A stretch of DNA of 64,000 nt, taken from contig CM043954.1 of the NCBI GenBank assembly GCA_014529385.2, forward strand, positions 99,891,747-99,955,746, given 5' to 3'. The notes under the pieces were generated by a model that did not search any database, was not told the origin of the DNA, and saw nothing but the letters and a program-made list of their open reading frames with translations. Positions 22,675-33,960 of this stretch are shown one piece after another. Both the position numbers and the translations under genes were made by a program. The stretch comes from Adiantum capillus-veneris. Lineage: Eukaryota > Streptophyta > Polypodiopsida > Polypodiales > Pteridaceae. Positions within the stretch are counted from its first letter, which is position 1, and each line of letters begins with the position of its first letter.

Positions 22675-23476
22675 ATGGCTGATCAGTCCCAAGTGGGTTT
22701 CCCATTATTCAATTAAGTCTTAAAATAGTTTAAGCTCTTTTATAAGTTAACATTGCATACGTAAGGAGTGAGTAAGAATCAGAAAATGAATAATTGGTCA
22801 AAAACGAAAGGTAACTTCCAACGTGCATTTAATTATAATATAGGAAAGAAGTGTGTGGATTAAAACTGGTTGAATCAGGAAAGATATGATTGATTATCCT
22901 TAAGACACCTTGTCTCAAGACACCTCTGACTCCTTAGTATAAATTGATTATAATGATGACTTTCTAGCCACGGATAAGTCGGTTACCCCCATGAACGATG
23001 ATTTTCTACTCCGTGTCATGTCTTGATGTTTCTACATAAGTTAGGATACCGTTTTTATCCTAGGGGAGCCGCCCCGTTGTATGGGCAACTGGTTTGGTGT
23101 ATGGGCACCCGGAACCTTGGGTGGGGGTTTATCCACTCCGCATTATGAATAAGGAATGGGTGCCTTTTTTTCACCCTTAGGTGGTCTTGAGACAAGAAGA
23201 GTACTGGTCATGGTTATTATGGATAATGTTTTGATTGACAGTACTCTGTCTTAAGTTTAAAGATGTCTTTTTGCTAAAAGAACGCTTTTCAATGTTGTCT
23301 TTAATACTTGATTGAACGAATTACTGTGACGGCACGCTAAAAGAAACCATTATTTTAAATGTTAAAACAATGTGATAGTAATTAGAAAACAAAAGGAATC
23401 ATGTGTGAGTGTGGGGTGGTAAGTGGGGATTGACTAAGGTTGTTAATCATGGACGGGTGGACCTGATTAGTCAGGT

Positions 23477-23617
23477 AACTATCCATCCCTGCGCACTAAA
23501 ATGTTTAGAAAACTTCTTCACTTGGAAGAGGAGTCAACCAGCGGCTGTGCACTCACATCTGTTAGGGAGAAAAAAGCGTTGGTTGAGGATACCTTAGCCA
23601 AATTGTGGCAGTTATAG
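23477..23617 (+). pseudogene. Possible second exon (copy 2)
   Basis: After TTAGTCAG (to 23474), one frame gives NYPSLRTKMFRKLLHLEE, then ESTSGCALTSVREKKALV and EDTLAKLWQL before TAG. It matches copy 1 until SVR. The helical, charged composition looks like a real protein end. It could be part of a gag-like or host-derived gene; the family is unknown. Confidence 0.35.
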
Positions 23618-23869
23618 GGCCGAAATAGTTTTTTAGACTTTTAATACGTTGTCCCGTTTTCGCTGCAAGACAGGACTAGGTCTTCTTCTAAGGCTATAGA
23701 CCCAAGCCATTGTCAATGGTAAAGGTCTATTCCTTGGATTTTTCTTGTTTAGAGACTCTGATTTTTATCAGACCTAGAGACCTGTCAAGGATCCCATCCT
23801 GATCTTGGTATTGGCAAGTTGGGGATCTCATAATAGTGTTGTCACGGTGCCCATGCAGGTGACTTTAAA

Positions 23870-25650
23870 TGTCCTAAATTCTCTTTGAGAGCTTCTACAT
23901 TGACACCTAGGCCACCCTCTAGTCCTAGGACCATATGTTTCCGTCTATTCATCAGAGATCATATGGCCATACGCTCACAGGGTCCCAATGTATAAGCTCA
24001 ATCTCTATAGGCTGCCTCATATTCTAAATTCTCTTTAAGAGATTTTACATTGGCACATTTGGCACTATGGCCATAGGTTTCCCTCCATTTTGATTAGAGA
24101 TCCTATGGCCCTAGGGCCATAGGGTGCCAATGTATAAGCTCGGGGGCCATAGGTTGTCCTCTATTCCAATGAGAGATCATGCGGCCATAGGGTTGTCATG
24201 GTGCATATGTGGGTCCCTGAATGGCCTAAATGATGTTAGAGAGCTTTAACATTAACACCTAGGCCACCCTTCAGCCTTAGGGTCATAGGCTGCCATCTAT
24301 TCTCATGAGAGATGTAATGGACCTAGGGCAATAGGGTGCCAATGTAGAAGCTTAAATGCCATAGGGTGCCCTCTATTGTAATGAGAGATCATATGGCCTA
24401 GGGCCATATGGCTACCATGGTCTCCATGTAGGTACCCTTGAATGGCTTAAATGTTATTTAAGAGATTTTACATTGAAACCTAGGCCATTTGCTAGCCCTA
24501 GGTCCATAGGCTTCTCTCGTTTGTAATGAGAGATCCTATGGCCTTAAATCCATAGGGTGGAAATGTATAAGCTCAAGGGCCAAAGGTTTCCCTTTATTCC
24601 AATCAGAGGTCCTATGGTCCTAGTTTCATAGAGCTGCCATGGTGCCCATGTAAGTGCCCTTGAATGGCCTAAATGATCTTTGAGAGCTTTTACATTGACA
24701 CTTAGGTCACCCTCTGCCCCTAGGGCAATAGGTTGTCTTTTATTTTGAAGAGAGATTCTATGGACCTAGGGCCATAGGGTGCCAATTTATAATCTCAAGG
24801 GCCATATGTTTTCCTCCATTGATGGACCTAGGTTCATAGGGATACCATGTTGCCAATGCAGGTTCCCTTGAATAGCCTAGATGCTCTTTGAGACCTTTTA
24901 CATTGACACCTAGGCCAGCCTCTGGCCATAGGGCCATAGGTTTCTCCATATTTTGATAAGAGATCCTATGGAATTAGGGCCATATGGTACCAATGCATAA
25001 GTTCATGGACCATAGGTTTCCCTCTCTTCCAATGAGAGATCCTATGGCCCAAAGACATAGAGGTTCCATGGTGCCCTTGAATGGCCTAAATACTCTTTGA
25101 GAGATTCTACATTAACTCCTAGGCCACCCTTTGTCCCTAGGGCCATATGCTACCCTCTATTCTAATGAGAGATCATATGGCCCTAGGGCCATAGTGTGCC
25201 AATGTATAAGCTCAAGGGCCATAGGTTATCCTCTAGCGAGAGATTCTATGGCCTTAGTGCTCAAGGGCTCAACGGCCATAGGTTTTTCTATATTCTTATG
25301 ACAGATCATATAGCCCCAGGGTCTTATGGTGCCAATTTATAAGCTCAATGGCCATAATTTTCTCTCTATCATAATGAGATATCATATGGCCCTAGGGCCA
25401 TAGGGCTGCCATGATGACCATATAGGCACACTAGAATGGCCTAAATACTTTTAAAGAGATTTTACATTGACACCTATGCCACCCTCTAGCCCTAGGGCCA
25501 TAGGGTGCCCTCTCTTTTAATGAGAGATCATATGGACCTAGGACCATCGGGTGCCAATGTATAAGCTTAAGGGCCATCGTTTATTGTAATGAGCGATCAT
25601 ATGACCCTAGAGCCATAGGGCTCAAGTGCTTTAGGTTGACCTCTTTTATA
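23870..25650. repeat. Satellite of about 210-220 bp with GGCCCTAGGGCC cores
   Basis: The box CATTGACACCTAGGCCACCC and variants recur near 23898, 24048, 24250, 24471, 24693, 24901, 25110 and 25465; the usual spacing is 202-222, with one short and one long unit. Each unit carries several CCTAGGGCCATAGG motifs, TGAGAGATCATATGG and GCCAATGTATAAGCTCAA. Bases 23620-23870 are transitional and hold no gene. The minus-strand frames at 24758 and 25597 are repeat by-products. Confidence 0.88.
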
Positions 25651-25747
25651 AAGAGAGATTATATGGGACGGAGAATGTTTTTTGGCCAACATTTTTTTGG
25701 CAAAGGCTTCTTTGGAATCCGGTGAGCAGATTCTAAAAAGATTCATC

Positions 25748-25902
25748 CTCTCTCTCTCTCTACCCCCTCCTCTCTCTCTATCCTCCATCTCCCCTTTTCC
25801 CTAATTCTCTTGCTCCTCCACCCTCTTCCTCTATCTCTCCCTATCCCCTTCTCTCTCTATATCCTCCATCCCCCCTTTTCTCTTTATCTTGCCCCTCAAC
25901 CC

Positions 25903-25937
<35 letters not shown>

Positions 25938-26003
25938 AACCCCCTCCTCTCTCTCTCTCTCTCTCTATCCTCCCATCCCCCCTTTTCTCTCTTTCTCTTG
26001 CCC

Positions 26004-26097
<94 letters not shown>

Positions 26098-26154
26098 CTC
26101 ATAGTCCATGTGGCATGGACTACCGGGGGGAGGGGGGAATGCACAGAGAAGGGT

Positions 26155-26192
<38 letters not shown>

Positions 26193-26309
26193 GGATAGAA
26201 GAGAAAGGGTGGGAGGGGATGGAGAAAGAGGAGGAGAGGGAGAGAAGCTCCCCACTCGTAGTCCATGTGCCATGAACTACCGGGGGGGAGGGGGTGACCG
26301 GAGGGAGGA

Positions 26310-26342
<33 letters not shown>

Positions 26343-26450
26343 AATGTAGGAAGAAGAGAGAGAGATAGAGAGAGGGGGGAATGGAGAGAGAGAGAGAGGA
26401 GAGAGAGGGGGGAGGGGATGGAGAAAGGGGAAGAGGGAGAGAAGAGGGGA

Positions 26451-26513
<63 letters not shown>

Positions 26514-26568
26514 CGAGGTGTAAGAGAAAGAGAGAAAAGAGGGGATGGAGGAGAGAGAGGAGGGGGTT

Positions 26569-26599
<31 letters not shown>

Positions 26600-26620
26600 T
26601 AGATAGAGATAGATAGTTCT
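25748..26620. repeat. (CT)n block followed by (GA)n block
   Basis: Long pyrimidine runs (25748-26098) switch to purine runs (26158-26620) across a short unique linker. The linker has a perfect stem AGTCCATG/CATGGACT and a G-run; a second copy of it lies near 26257. The end is GATAGATAGATAG. The long Ser/Leu and Arg/Glu frames here are microsatellite translations, not genes. Confidence 0.95.
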
Positions 26621-26669
26621 ATTATCGTCCTGGGAGGTCAAATATGACCTATGGGACCAAATGAACATG

Positions 26670-27512
26670 TCACGTGGTGTGAGTGGAGTTCATAAGTGAC
26701 TCTCGATGCTCAAAAATGGCTGAAATGAGCGTCGCAATAGAGAGTCCACATCGTGGTTGGGAGAGGAAGGTATGTAGGGAGAGCTCATGGCTGAATATAT
26801 GGGGAAAAGAGGACCTAATGTGGTCAAAAGCTGAGCACTCAAGTAGTGTGTGGTATTCACTCTCTCGCACTTGACGAGGGCATAAGGTGCAAAGTCGATG
26901 ACACTCCTCGCCAGTGCCCCAACGTCCTGTCTCGCAGCGTAGAGAATGGGAGCTAAGACGAATGGAGGCAATGGTGCGGATCGCACTCAACGGGATGGGC
27001 TCAAGGATGTAGGAATGGGTTCGGTTACCTCGTTCCGAGAAGAAGAGAGATTTGTAGTTTGGGGCAACGTGTGTGGTGTAATGGCTGAAGCGAGAACCTC
27101 CGAATTTCTCCCAAGCCATGATACATTGGCGTTGTAAGAAGGCCTCATTAACTTGGGAGTCGATCGACGCATCCTTGACCAAGTGACATGCATCCCATCT
27201 TCCAAACCATTTCTTGATATCAAGCATCCACCCCGAACTTAGTATTTTGCTCTTGCATGTCTTTTGAACCTTTTGACTTGCTTCATATGCGATTCTAGGA
27301 AGTCGATGCAAAGGGCTACGTTGTGTCTTACGCATGTACTCCACAACCCTTTCCATGCCCAAGACCTCAATGGGAAGCGATCCGGACTCAAGAAGTAAGA
27401 GCATGTAGGGTGTTTGTGTCTTGACTTGGAGAAAGTTGGTGAGAAAACGCTTTTGGACATTCTCAAACTCTTTCCAAGTAGACTTCCCGATGCTTCCACC
27501 CCACACCTCCAC
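26670..27512 (-). pseudogene. 3' end of a LINE (non-LTR) reverse-transcriptase ORF
   Basis: The 280-residue frame begins at the edge of a (GA)n tract (MEVWGGSIGKSTWKEFENVQ), which matches the region after the RT catalytic core of LINE ORF2 (YGxEVWG...W...ENVQKxFL, TPYMLLLLESGSLPIE). It ends with a zinc-knuckle-like CTLCPRQVRESEYHTLLEC. The catalytic RT and endonuclease are absent: the fragment is 5' truncated, as LINE insertions usually are. Downstream of the stop on the minus strand is a short unique tail and then a TCTATC microsatellite, a plausible LINE 3' end. The frame itself is open throughout. Confidence 0.8.
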
Positions 27513-27515
27513 TCC

Positions 27516-27605
<90 letters not shown>

Positions 27606-27659
27606 CGAGGTGTAAGAGAAAGAGAGAAAAGAGGGGATGGAGGAGAGAGAGGAGGGGGT

Positions 27660-27700
<41 letters not shown>

Positions 27701-27746
27701 AGGTTGGAGGGGGAAGAGAGAGTACAAGGGGGAGTGGAGAATGGGG

Positions 27747-27784
<38 letters not shown>

Positions 27785-27922
27785 CAAGGGAAGAGAAAGG
27801 GGGGAGTTGGCGGGAAAGAATGAGACAGTGATAGAGAGGGTGTATGTAGAGAGAGATAGAGTGGGTGTGTGTAGAGAGAGATAGAGAGAGAGATACAGGG
27901 GTAGAGAGAGCCAGTGAGGAAG

Positions 27923-27983
<61 letters not shown>

Positions 27984-28134
27984 GAGAGAGATAGAGAGTT
28001 AGCGAAGAAGGGAGTGGAGGGTTAAGAGAGAGAGAGGAAAGGGGGGAGTGGAGGATGGGGTGGAGAGAGAGAGAGGTGAGGTTAGAGAAAGGGGTGGGGA
28101 GGTGGTGGGGGAGAGTGAGAGAGAGGGAGAGAGG

Positions 28135-28183
<49 letters not shown>

Positions 28184-28240
28184 GGTAGGGGTAAAGACAG
28201 AGGGAATTGGTAGAGAAAGAGAAGGAAAGTGTATGGAAAG

Positions 28241-28273
<33 letters not shown>
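27513..28273. repeat. (GA)n-rich block ending in (TA)n
   Basis: (GA)n occupies 27520-27602. Then comes a segment starting GACCGAGGTGTAAGAG that repeats 26511 onward, followed by mixed GA runs with AGAGGGTGTGTG inserts to about 28190 and (TA)n at about 28245-28273. No gene. Confidence 0.93.
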
Positions 28274-28278
<5 letters not shown>

Positions 28279-28789
28279 GATATAATTATAGTTCAATGTC
28301 ATGTTCCAATTATAATTTTTATACAATCCTGTTATGAACATTATTCTTGGTGTTAAATGACTTGGGTGTATACTTGTCTAGGCCCACGGAACTGCCTTGG
28401 CTGGATGCACCACCCAAACTCCCTTATATAGCCCTTGGCTACCAAATCCTCTATTCTACTCTCGCAGCTGGCCACCTACTAGCCCGGGTTCATGACCCCC
28501 TCTAGGTATGCCCTTGGCATGACAACCCTAATTAGCCAAACCAAAAGAAGATAACAATGTAACTTAACTACCTCACAATCTCTAACCATGCTCGATCCCC
28601 GCACACCTCAGTCCATAGAGATTAGGATGATCAAGTAATACTTTCTTCCAAGATTTTGTCTTTATTGGTCAATGTCTATATTCATGGGTATGATATAAGT
28701 ACACATCCATATCTACATGACAATGCATGTAGATTGAGGAAAAACGTAATAGGTAACAATCTTTTTAAAACTATTCTTGGTCAAACCGT
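28274..28789. other. Unique AT-rich spacer, no gene seen
   Basis: About 500 bases without recognisable coding, RNA or repeat structure before the next satellite. Confidence 0.5.
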
Positions 28790-29246
28790 CCGAACATGGC
28801 CATCTATTAGCGGCCAAACCATGAGTCACTAGCCCTATTACTAGGCTGAAATGGCCAAATGCTACACTAATCCAATTTGTATTGGCCAAATCTAAGTGAC
28901 TTTACATTACCTACCCTTATACGGCAATCTATTAGCGGCCAATCCAAAAGTTTCTAACCCTAAGCCGCTAACTTTAAGCCACTAGCCCTAAGCAAATTAA
29001 AATGACCAAATGATTCCCTAATCAGATTTAGAGTGGCTTAACGTAAGCGACTTAACACAATGTGTCCTAATCATCCAAACACAGTGTGCCAACTATTAAG
29101 CAAAAAAACCAAAAAGACGCTAATCCTAAGCGGCTAGCCCTAAAAGATTGAGATGGCAAAACACTATATTAATCCGTTTGGAGCAGTCAAACCTAAGTAG
29201 CTTTATATGGTGTATGCTAATTCTCCAAATATGACCATCTATTAGT
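28790..29246. repeat. Satellite C (about 150 bp), left part
   Basis: Units contain CCATCTATTAGCGGCCAAAC, CTAACCCTAAGC, AGATTGAAATGGCCAAATG and AATCCGATTTGGAGxGGC. CTATTAG recurs at about 28804, 28928, 29093 and 29240. The array is interrupted by the copia element at 29247 and continues after 32939. Confidence 0.87.
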
Positions 29247-29423
29247 TGTTAGGTAAAGGCGGTGTGCCTCACCGTGCTTTGCCCGTGTTCGTCGTCCAGT
29301 GTCTCGACCGTCCACATTATCTCCTTATTCTTTATACATACAAAGAATAAGGAGCTCTCACTGATTCTCACATTGTGCTCATACAATGAGATTTAGGAAC
29401 TCCACCCCACATCCCTATGTCGT

Positions 29424-29512
<89 letters not shown>

Positions 29513-29555
29513 ATCTTCGCTGCACACATGCACGCCTATGATCCATTCCTTCATA
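29247..29555 (+). repeat. Left LTR of the small copia element
   Basis: It contains GGTAAAGGCGGTGTGCCTCACC, a perfect 13-bp inverted repeat at 29321-29354, a second imperfect hairpin at about 29367-29392, and a (CT)n array at about 29425-29510. The same order occurs in the right LTR. Confidence 0.9.
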
Positions 29556-29557
29556 AT

Positions 29558-29573
29558 TGATATCAGAGCTTGG
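29558..29573 (+). promoter_or_regulatory. Primer-binding site (initiator Met tRNA type)
   Basis: TGATATCAGAGCTTGG two bases after the LTR differs by one base from the standard TGGTATCAGAGC. Confidence 0.7.
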
Positions 29574-31300
29574 TCGGGGAGGCGGCGCAGGCGCGGATCC
29601 GCAGCACTATGGTCATAGAAAATGTTGGAGAGCTCGAACATGTGAGCAGTCACACAGAGAGCTTATAGAATCTTTCTAGTGCTTAAAAATCAATCCACAC
29701 TACAATAGGTTTGCATACAAAGAGCTTATAGAAGCTTTCTAGTGCTTAAAAATCAATCCACACTACAGTAGGTTTGCAAAAATTGATTTCCACATGTCAT
29801 TTTTTGGGTTCCAAAACAGTGTATTTTACGTAACTTTTGCTTACGGAATGCGATTTATGCAAGATTAGGTTGTAGCTTGGGGTTTTGATGTCCATTTGGA
29901 CTAATTTTGACCTCTAAAAGTTTTGGAACAATAATTGTTTATTGTGTGTTGAGGATTTCACACATGGTTTGCTCTCGGATGTGAGAGTATTATTGGCTGC
30001 AAGTTTGCTCACAGGTGGGAGGATATGATGTATGCCTTATGTGGTTTGATAGTCAGGGAGACTCATGTGATTGTAGTTTGAACTCGACAACGTATGCCTT
30101 GAGCATATTTTTTGGCAGTCACAGGCAGAGCAAGTATTTGTGCACTAGATTTGCAGGTGTTCGCAATGATGTAAACAAAATATTTGTAGCCGTTTTGTTG
30201 ACAAAACCCTCGTGATATTTTCCCATGAGTTTTATGTGCATCGTTGGTGGAATTGAGATTGCAATTGCTTGTCTCACTCAAGATTTGTGTGCAATATTTT
30301 CCCTTTTGGGTGGTGCATCGCGAGCGTGTTTTGCTCTGCATTTTTTGTCTTGAGCTATGAGTGCTCAATCATTTGGAGCTTCCAATTTTGACTCCTAGTT
30401 ACAAGTTGAGACTATTACTCCCACAAGTGTTGCCATTTGCAGTTGAGGACATCTTCTGTAGTGTTTTGGCTTGCATACCGGTTTCGACACAGCAGGTGTC
30501 TTGAGCTTTTGTTTTGTGTATGATTTTGTGGGATAGTGGCTAGAGTTTACTTGCCATAGTTTGTGATTGATCTTAGCTCTCACAATGACAGGTTTACAGG
30601 CAAGTTTGAGGGTCATTTGTGAGCTGAAATTTTCAGCCATCGCTCCGTCTTTGTAGGTCTCTATGTATGGCTCAATTGGAAGCTAATTTGCGGCACACTT
30701 GTGACCTATTTCTTCAACTATTTGAGAGCTGAATTTAGGATTGTTTTGGGGATGATTTGCAACCATATTTTTCATCCATACACGAGCTTGTGTTACTCTA
30801 CAAGTACAGTTCTTGTTATTCTTGATAGTGGTTGACTTTTGACTACCATTCTTACACAGGCTGTGTATGCTATGATTTTTTGGCACATTGTTCATTCAAT
30901 TGACACATTTTGGCAGCAAGTTTTTACTCACATATGTATGTCATTTGTGGCACCGTTGAGTGATACTCCGGCTAGAGCGGTTTGGCTCAGTGTATGACTT
31001 TGTAAGGTGATTCCGGACTACATTTCCGGATTGGTCATTTGGGCATTTGTTATTGTCTCCAGTGCGATTTATTGTCGAGTTTTTTGCTCCAGTTACAGAG
31101 GAGACTCTGTCAAAATTTTTCCAGATATGTATGCCTATTGCAGAGGCTAGTGAGCTTGACCATTTTCTCACCTTCTTTGCTTGAGACAATGGTTGGCTCT
31201 TGGGTGGGAGAGTCTTGTGATCTCAAGCATTGTTTTCTATAGTTTTGGCATGGATATGGAGATGTTTCAAGTTAGAGGTGGTTCTCTCTCACGATTGTGA
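29574..31300. other. Decayed internal region, no domain recognised
   Basis: It includes an approximately 63-bp tandem duplication (GAGCTTATAGAA at 29659 and 29722, with the following AATCAATCCACACTAC). The remaining 1.5 kb has only short frames, none with a recognisable domain. Confidence 0.5.
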
Positions 31301-32450
31301 CTGACTTGTTGGCACTACGGTCACGATGGGCATATTAGGCACCGTTGCTTCAGGCACATGAGGCAGTGGAAGAGGAAGATGCATGATGCTACTATGAGGA
31401 TGGATGCTAGAGAGTATGCATGTGACGGGCATGCCACTTTCGAGTCTAGTTTGCCTTCAATTTACTTTGTGTCTTGGGATAGCACATTGTCTACACGTTT
31501 TCTACTAGACGATTATGTAGTTTTTCACGTGATACCACGTCATGATTTGTTTTTCTCTTTCTCTAGTGGGAGACTTGGTTTTGTGCAATTTGCTGATGGT
31601 TTAGCATGACATAGAGGGTGATGGAGATGTATGCATGTCTTCACCTAGCGGTACATTGCTTACACTACACGATGTACGTTATGTACCAGAAATGAGCCAG
31701 AGTCTCATTTTAGTGCGTCAGTTGTGCAAAGTAGTGGACATTGTCTACTATTTGAAGAGGGGTCATTTCAGATGCATAGGGGATCACTGGTGATAGCCAC
31801 ATGTGCTATAAGTGGTGTGGTATACCTTTGCATATTTTTGACACATGAGGTGGTGTAGTCTCTGTGTATGCAGCCATGTTTGGAGTGAGAGACAAGGTAG
31901 GTCTCTTTTGTGGATGTGCTGCATGGAGAGCAAGTTGTGCATTTGTCTTGTGGTGATGTTCACACAGACAGTGGTATCTCTGGGGATGCACAACTTGGTC
32001 AGTCATCAATTGAGGTTACATCAGTTGAGCAAGAGATTGATGCATTGTTCTATGATGCGTCTGATATGTTTGAGGGCAACAATTTCCTTTAAACAGCTGT
32101 GTGTGATTTTAGTGGTACTAATTTTTTGGTTTTACAATCATTCTCAGTAGATATGCCTTTGCCAAACAATGATGACATGGTGATGCATAGTCAGGTGGTT
32201 CTTGGTGAGGATGCATTTGGCACTGAGGTTGCTAATAGGGATAGGTTGGCACACATAATGTTTTTTTTTTTGGCTTTTGGGTCTCTCATGTCTGAGCTTT
32301 TGGTCTCAAGACCTGATCTTGCTTATGCGGTTGGTGCATTTGCAATGGGAGTTCTCAGTTGTGTGATGACTGACATAGGCAATGTGCATTGTGGAGCCAT
32401 GTAAGTCATCACTAAATACTTGCATCAAGAGTGTCATTGTGGCTCTGTCC
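31301..32450 (+). pseudogene. Copia gag end, protease region and RT end remnants
   Basis: A damaged zinc knuckle CWHYGHDGHIRHRC (second Cys replaced by Tyr) lies at about 31307. The pre-integrase signature HDVRYVPEMSQSLILVRQLC lies at about 31660-31720. Coding similarity then jumps to SRPDLAYAVGAF at about 32308 and ITKYLHQECH at about 32407, which are the end of reverse transcriptase. The integrase and the RT catalytic core are missing. Confidence 0.65.
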
Positions 32451-32618
32451 CTAGTGGTATGCATGTTGCATTTCCACTAGAGCGATTACATATGCACTCA
32501 CCTGTTTGGAGTGAGACACTAGGCATAGGTTGAGAGTCGTATTCTCTCACCTCTTGTATATACTAGTTGTAGGATATTCTTCTCGCCACTTATCGGCACA
32601 CAGCCATTAGTGAGAGAA

Positions 32619-32801
32619 TGCTAGGTAAAGGCGGTGTGCCTCACCGTGCTTTGCGAGTGTTTACTGACCATTGTCCAGCCATACACATTTATCTTTATCT
32701 CCTTATTCTTTATACATACAAAAAATAAGGAGCTCTCACTAATTCTCACATTGTGCTTAAACAGTGAGATTTGAGAGCTCCATCCCACATACCTGTGTTG
32801 T

Positions 32802-32877
<76 letters not shown>

Positions 32878-32939
32878 GCACTCTAGCACTCTCTCCATCT
32901 TCACTACACACACGCACACCTACGATCCATTCCTTCACA
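32619..32939 (+). repeat. Right LTR of the small copia element
   Basis: It aligns with 29247-29555 and has the same hairpin (one base changed) and a (CT)n array at about 32802-32876. It ends at CACA directly before TTAGC. Confidence 0.9.
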
Positions 32940-33960
32940 TTAGCAACCAAATTAACCAAAAGTTGTTAACCCTAAGTTGTTAACCCTTAACATCTAGTCC
33001 TAAGCAGATTGAAATGGCCGAATGCTCCCTCAATCCAATTTAGAGTAGCTTAACCTAAGTAGCTTTACACAATGTACCCCAATCATCCGAACACGGTGCC
33101 CATCTGTTTTACTGGCCAAACCAAAAGCCACTAACCCTAAGCAGTTAGCCCTAAGCAGACTAAAATGTCCAAATGCTATACTAATTTGATTTGGAGCGGC
33201 CAATCTAAGTAGATTTATAGGGTCTACCCTAATGCTCCAAATATGGCCATCTATTAGCGACCAAACTAAAGGTCACGAGCCCTAAGCAAATTGAATGGCT
33301 AAACCACGCTGCCCTAATATGATTTGGAGCGGCTTAACCTAAGCAACTTTATACAATCTACCTTAATTGTCTAAACCTTGTTATCTATTAGCAGCACACA
33401 AACACTAATCCGCTAACCCTAAGCATCTAGCCTGGCCCTAAGTAGACTGAAATGGCCAAATGCTATGCCAACCCAATTTGGAGTGGCCAAACCTACGTGC
33501 TTTACACGATCTACACTAACCATCCAAATAGAACCATCTATTAGTGGCCAGACTAGAAGCTGCTAGCCTCAAGTTTCTAATCCTAAGCTGCTAACCATAA
33601 GTGGCTAGCCCTAAGCGGATTGAAATAGCCAAACGTTGCCCTAATCCGATTTAGAGCAACCTAACCTAAGCGACTTTACACATCCTACCCTAACTGCTCG
33701 AAAACAGTCATCTATTAGTGGTCAAGTCCAAAGTTGCTAACCTCAAGTGGCTTTACGTGACCTATCCTAATTGTTCAAACACAACCATATAACCAAAAAC
33801 TGCTAACCCTAAACGGATAGCTCTAAGCGGAGTGAAACGGCCCTAAACGGATTGAACCGACCAAACGCTAAGTTTAAGCCAACTAACTAAAACATGCAGC
33901 TAGCCAATCCTAAGAGGCAAGTTCTAAAGTAATTAATATGACCAAACCCTAACACTTTAA
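32940..33960. repeat. Satellite C (about 150 bp), right part
   Basis: It continues the array from 28790-29246 with the same boxes (CTATTAG near 33250, 33383, 33537 and 33713; many CTAACCCTAAGC). It decays into AT-rich sequence after about 33960. Confidence 0.87.

Larger units (their letters stand above)
18755..23575 (+). repeat. Copy 2 of the long direct repeat
   Basis: It starts TGTAGGGCT and follows copy 1 through the TATA box, the AT-rich array, the ATG frame (22531) and the segment with GTATGGGCAACTGGTTTGGT (near 23080) to about 23575. It has fewer tandem units than copy 1 but contains a 1321-bp inverted-repeat element that copy 1 lacks. Divergence between copies is substantial, so the duplication is old. 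Confidence 0.72.
29247..32939 (+). mobile_element. Small degenerate Ty1-copia element inserted in satellite C
   Basis: The LTRs are 29247-29555 and 32619-32939 (TGTTAGG/TGCTAGG starts; CATA/CACA ends). Flanks are TTAGT on the left and TTAGC on the right, a 5-bp target duplication with one change inside the satellite motif CTATTAG. A primer-binding site, a zinc knuckle, a protease-to-integrase segment and the end of reverse transcriptase are visible, with integrase and most of RT deleted. It is inactive on its own. Confidence 0.9.

Noticed and set aside
25810-26349. Long Ser/Leu-rich and Arg/Glu-rich open frames, also 27463-28341
   Set aside because: They are translations of (CT)n and (GA)n microsatellites; simple dinucleotide repeats stay open in all frames.
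26500-27700. LINE insertion with the segment at 26511/27603 as an ordinary target-site duplication
   Set aside because: The repeated segment is over 60 bases and set back behind (GA)n tracts, far longer and differently placed than LINE target duplications.
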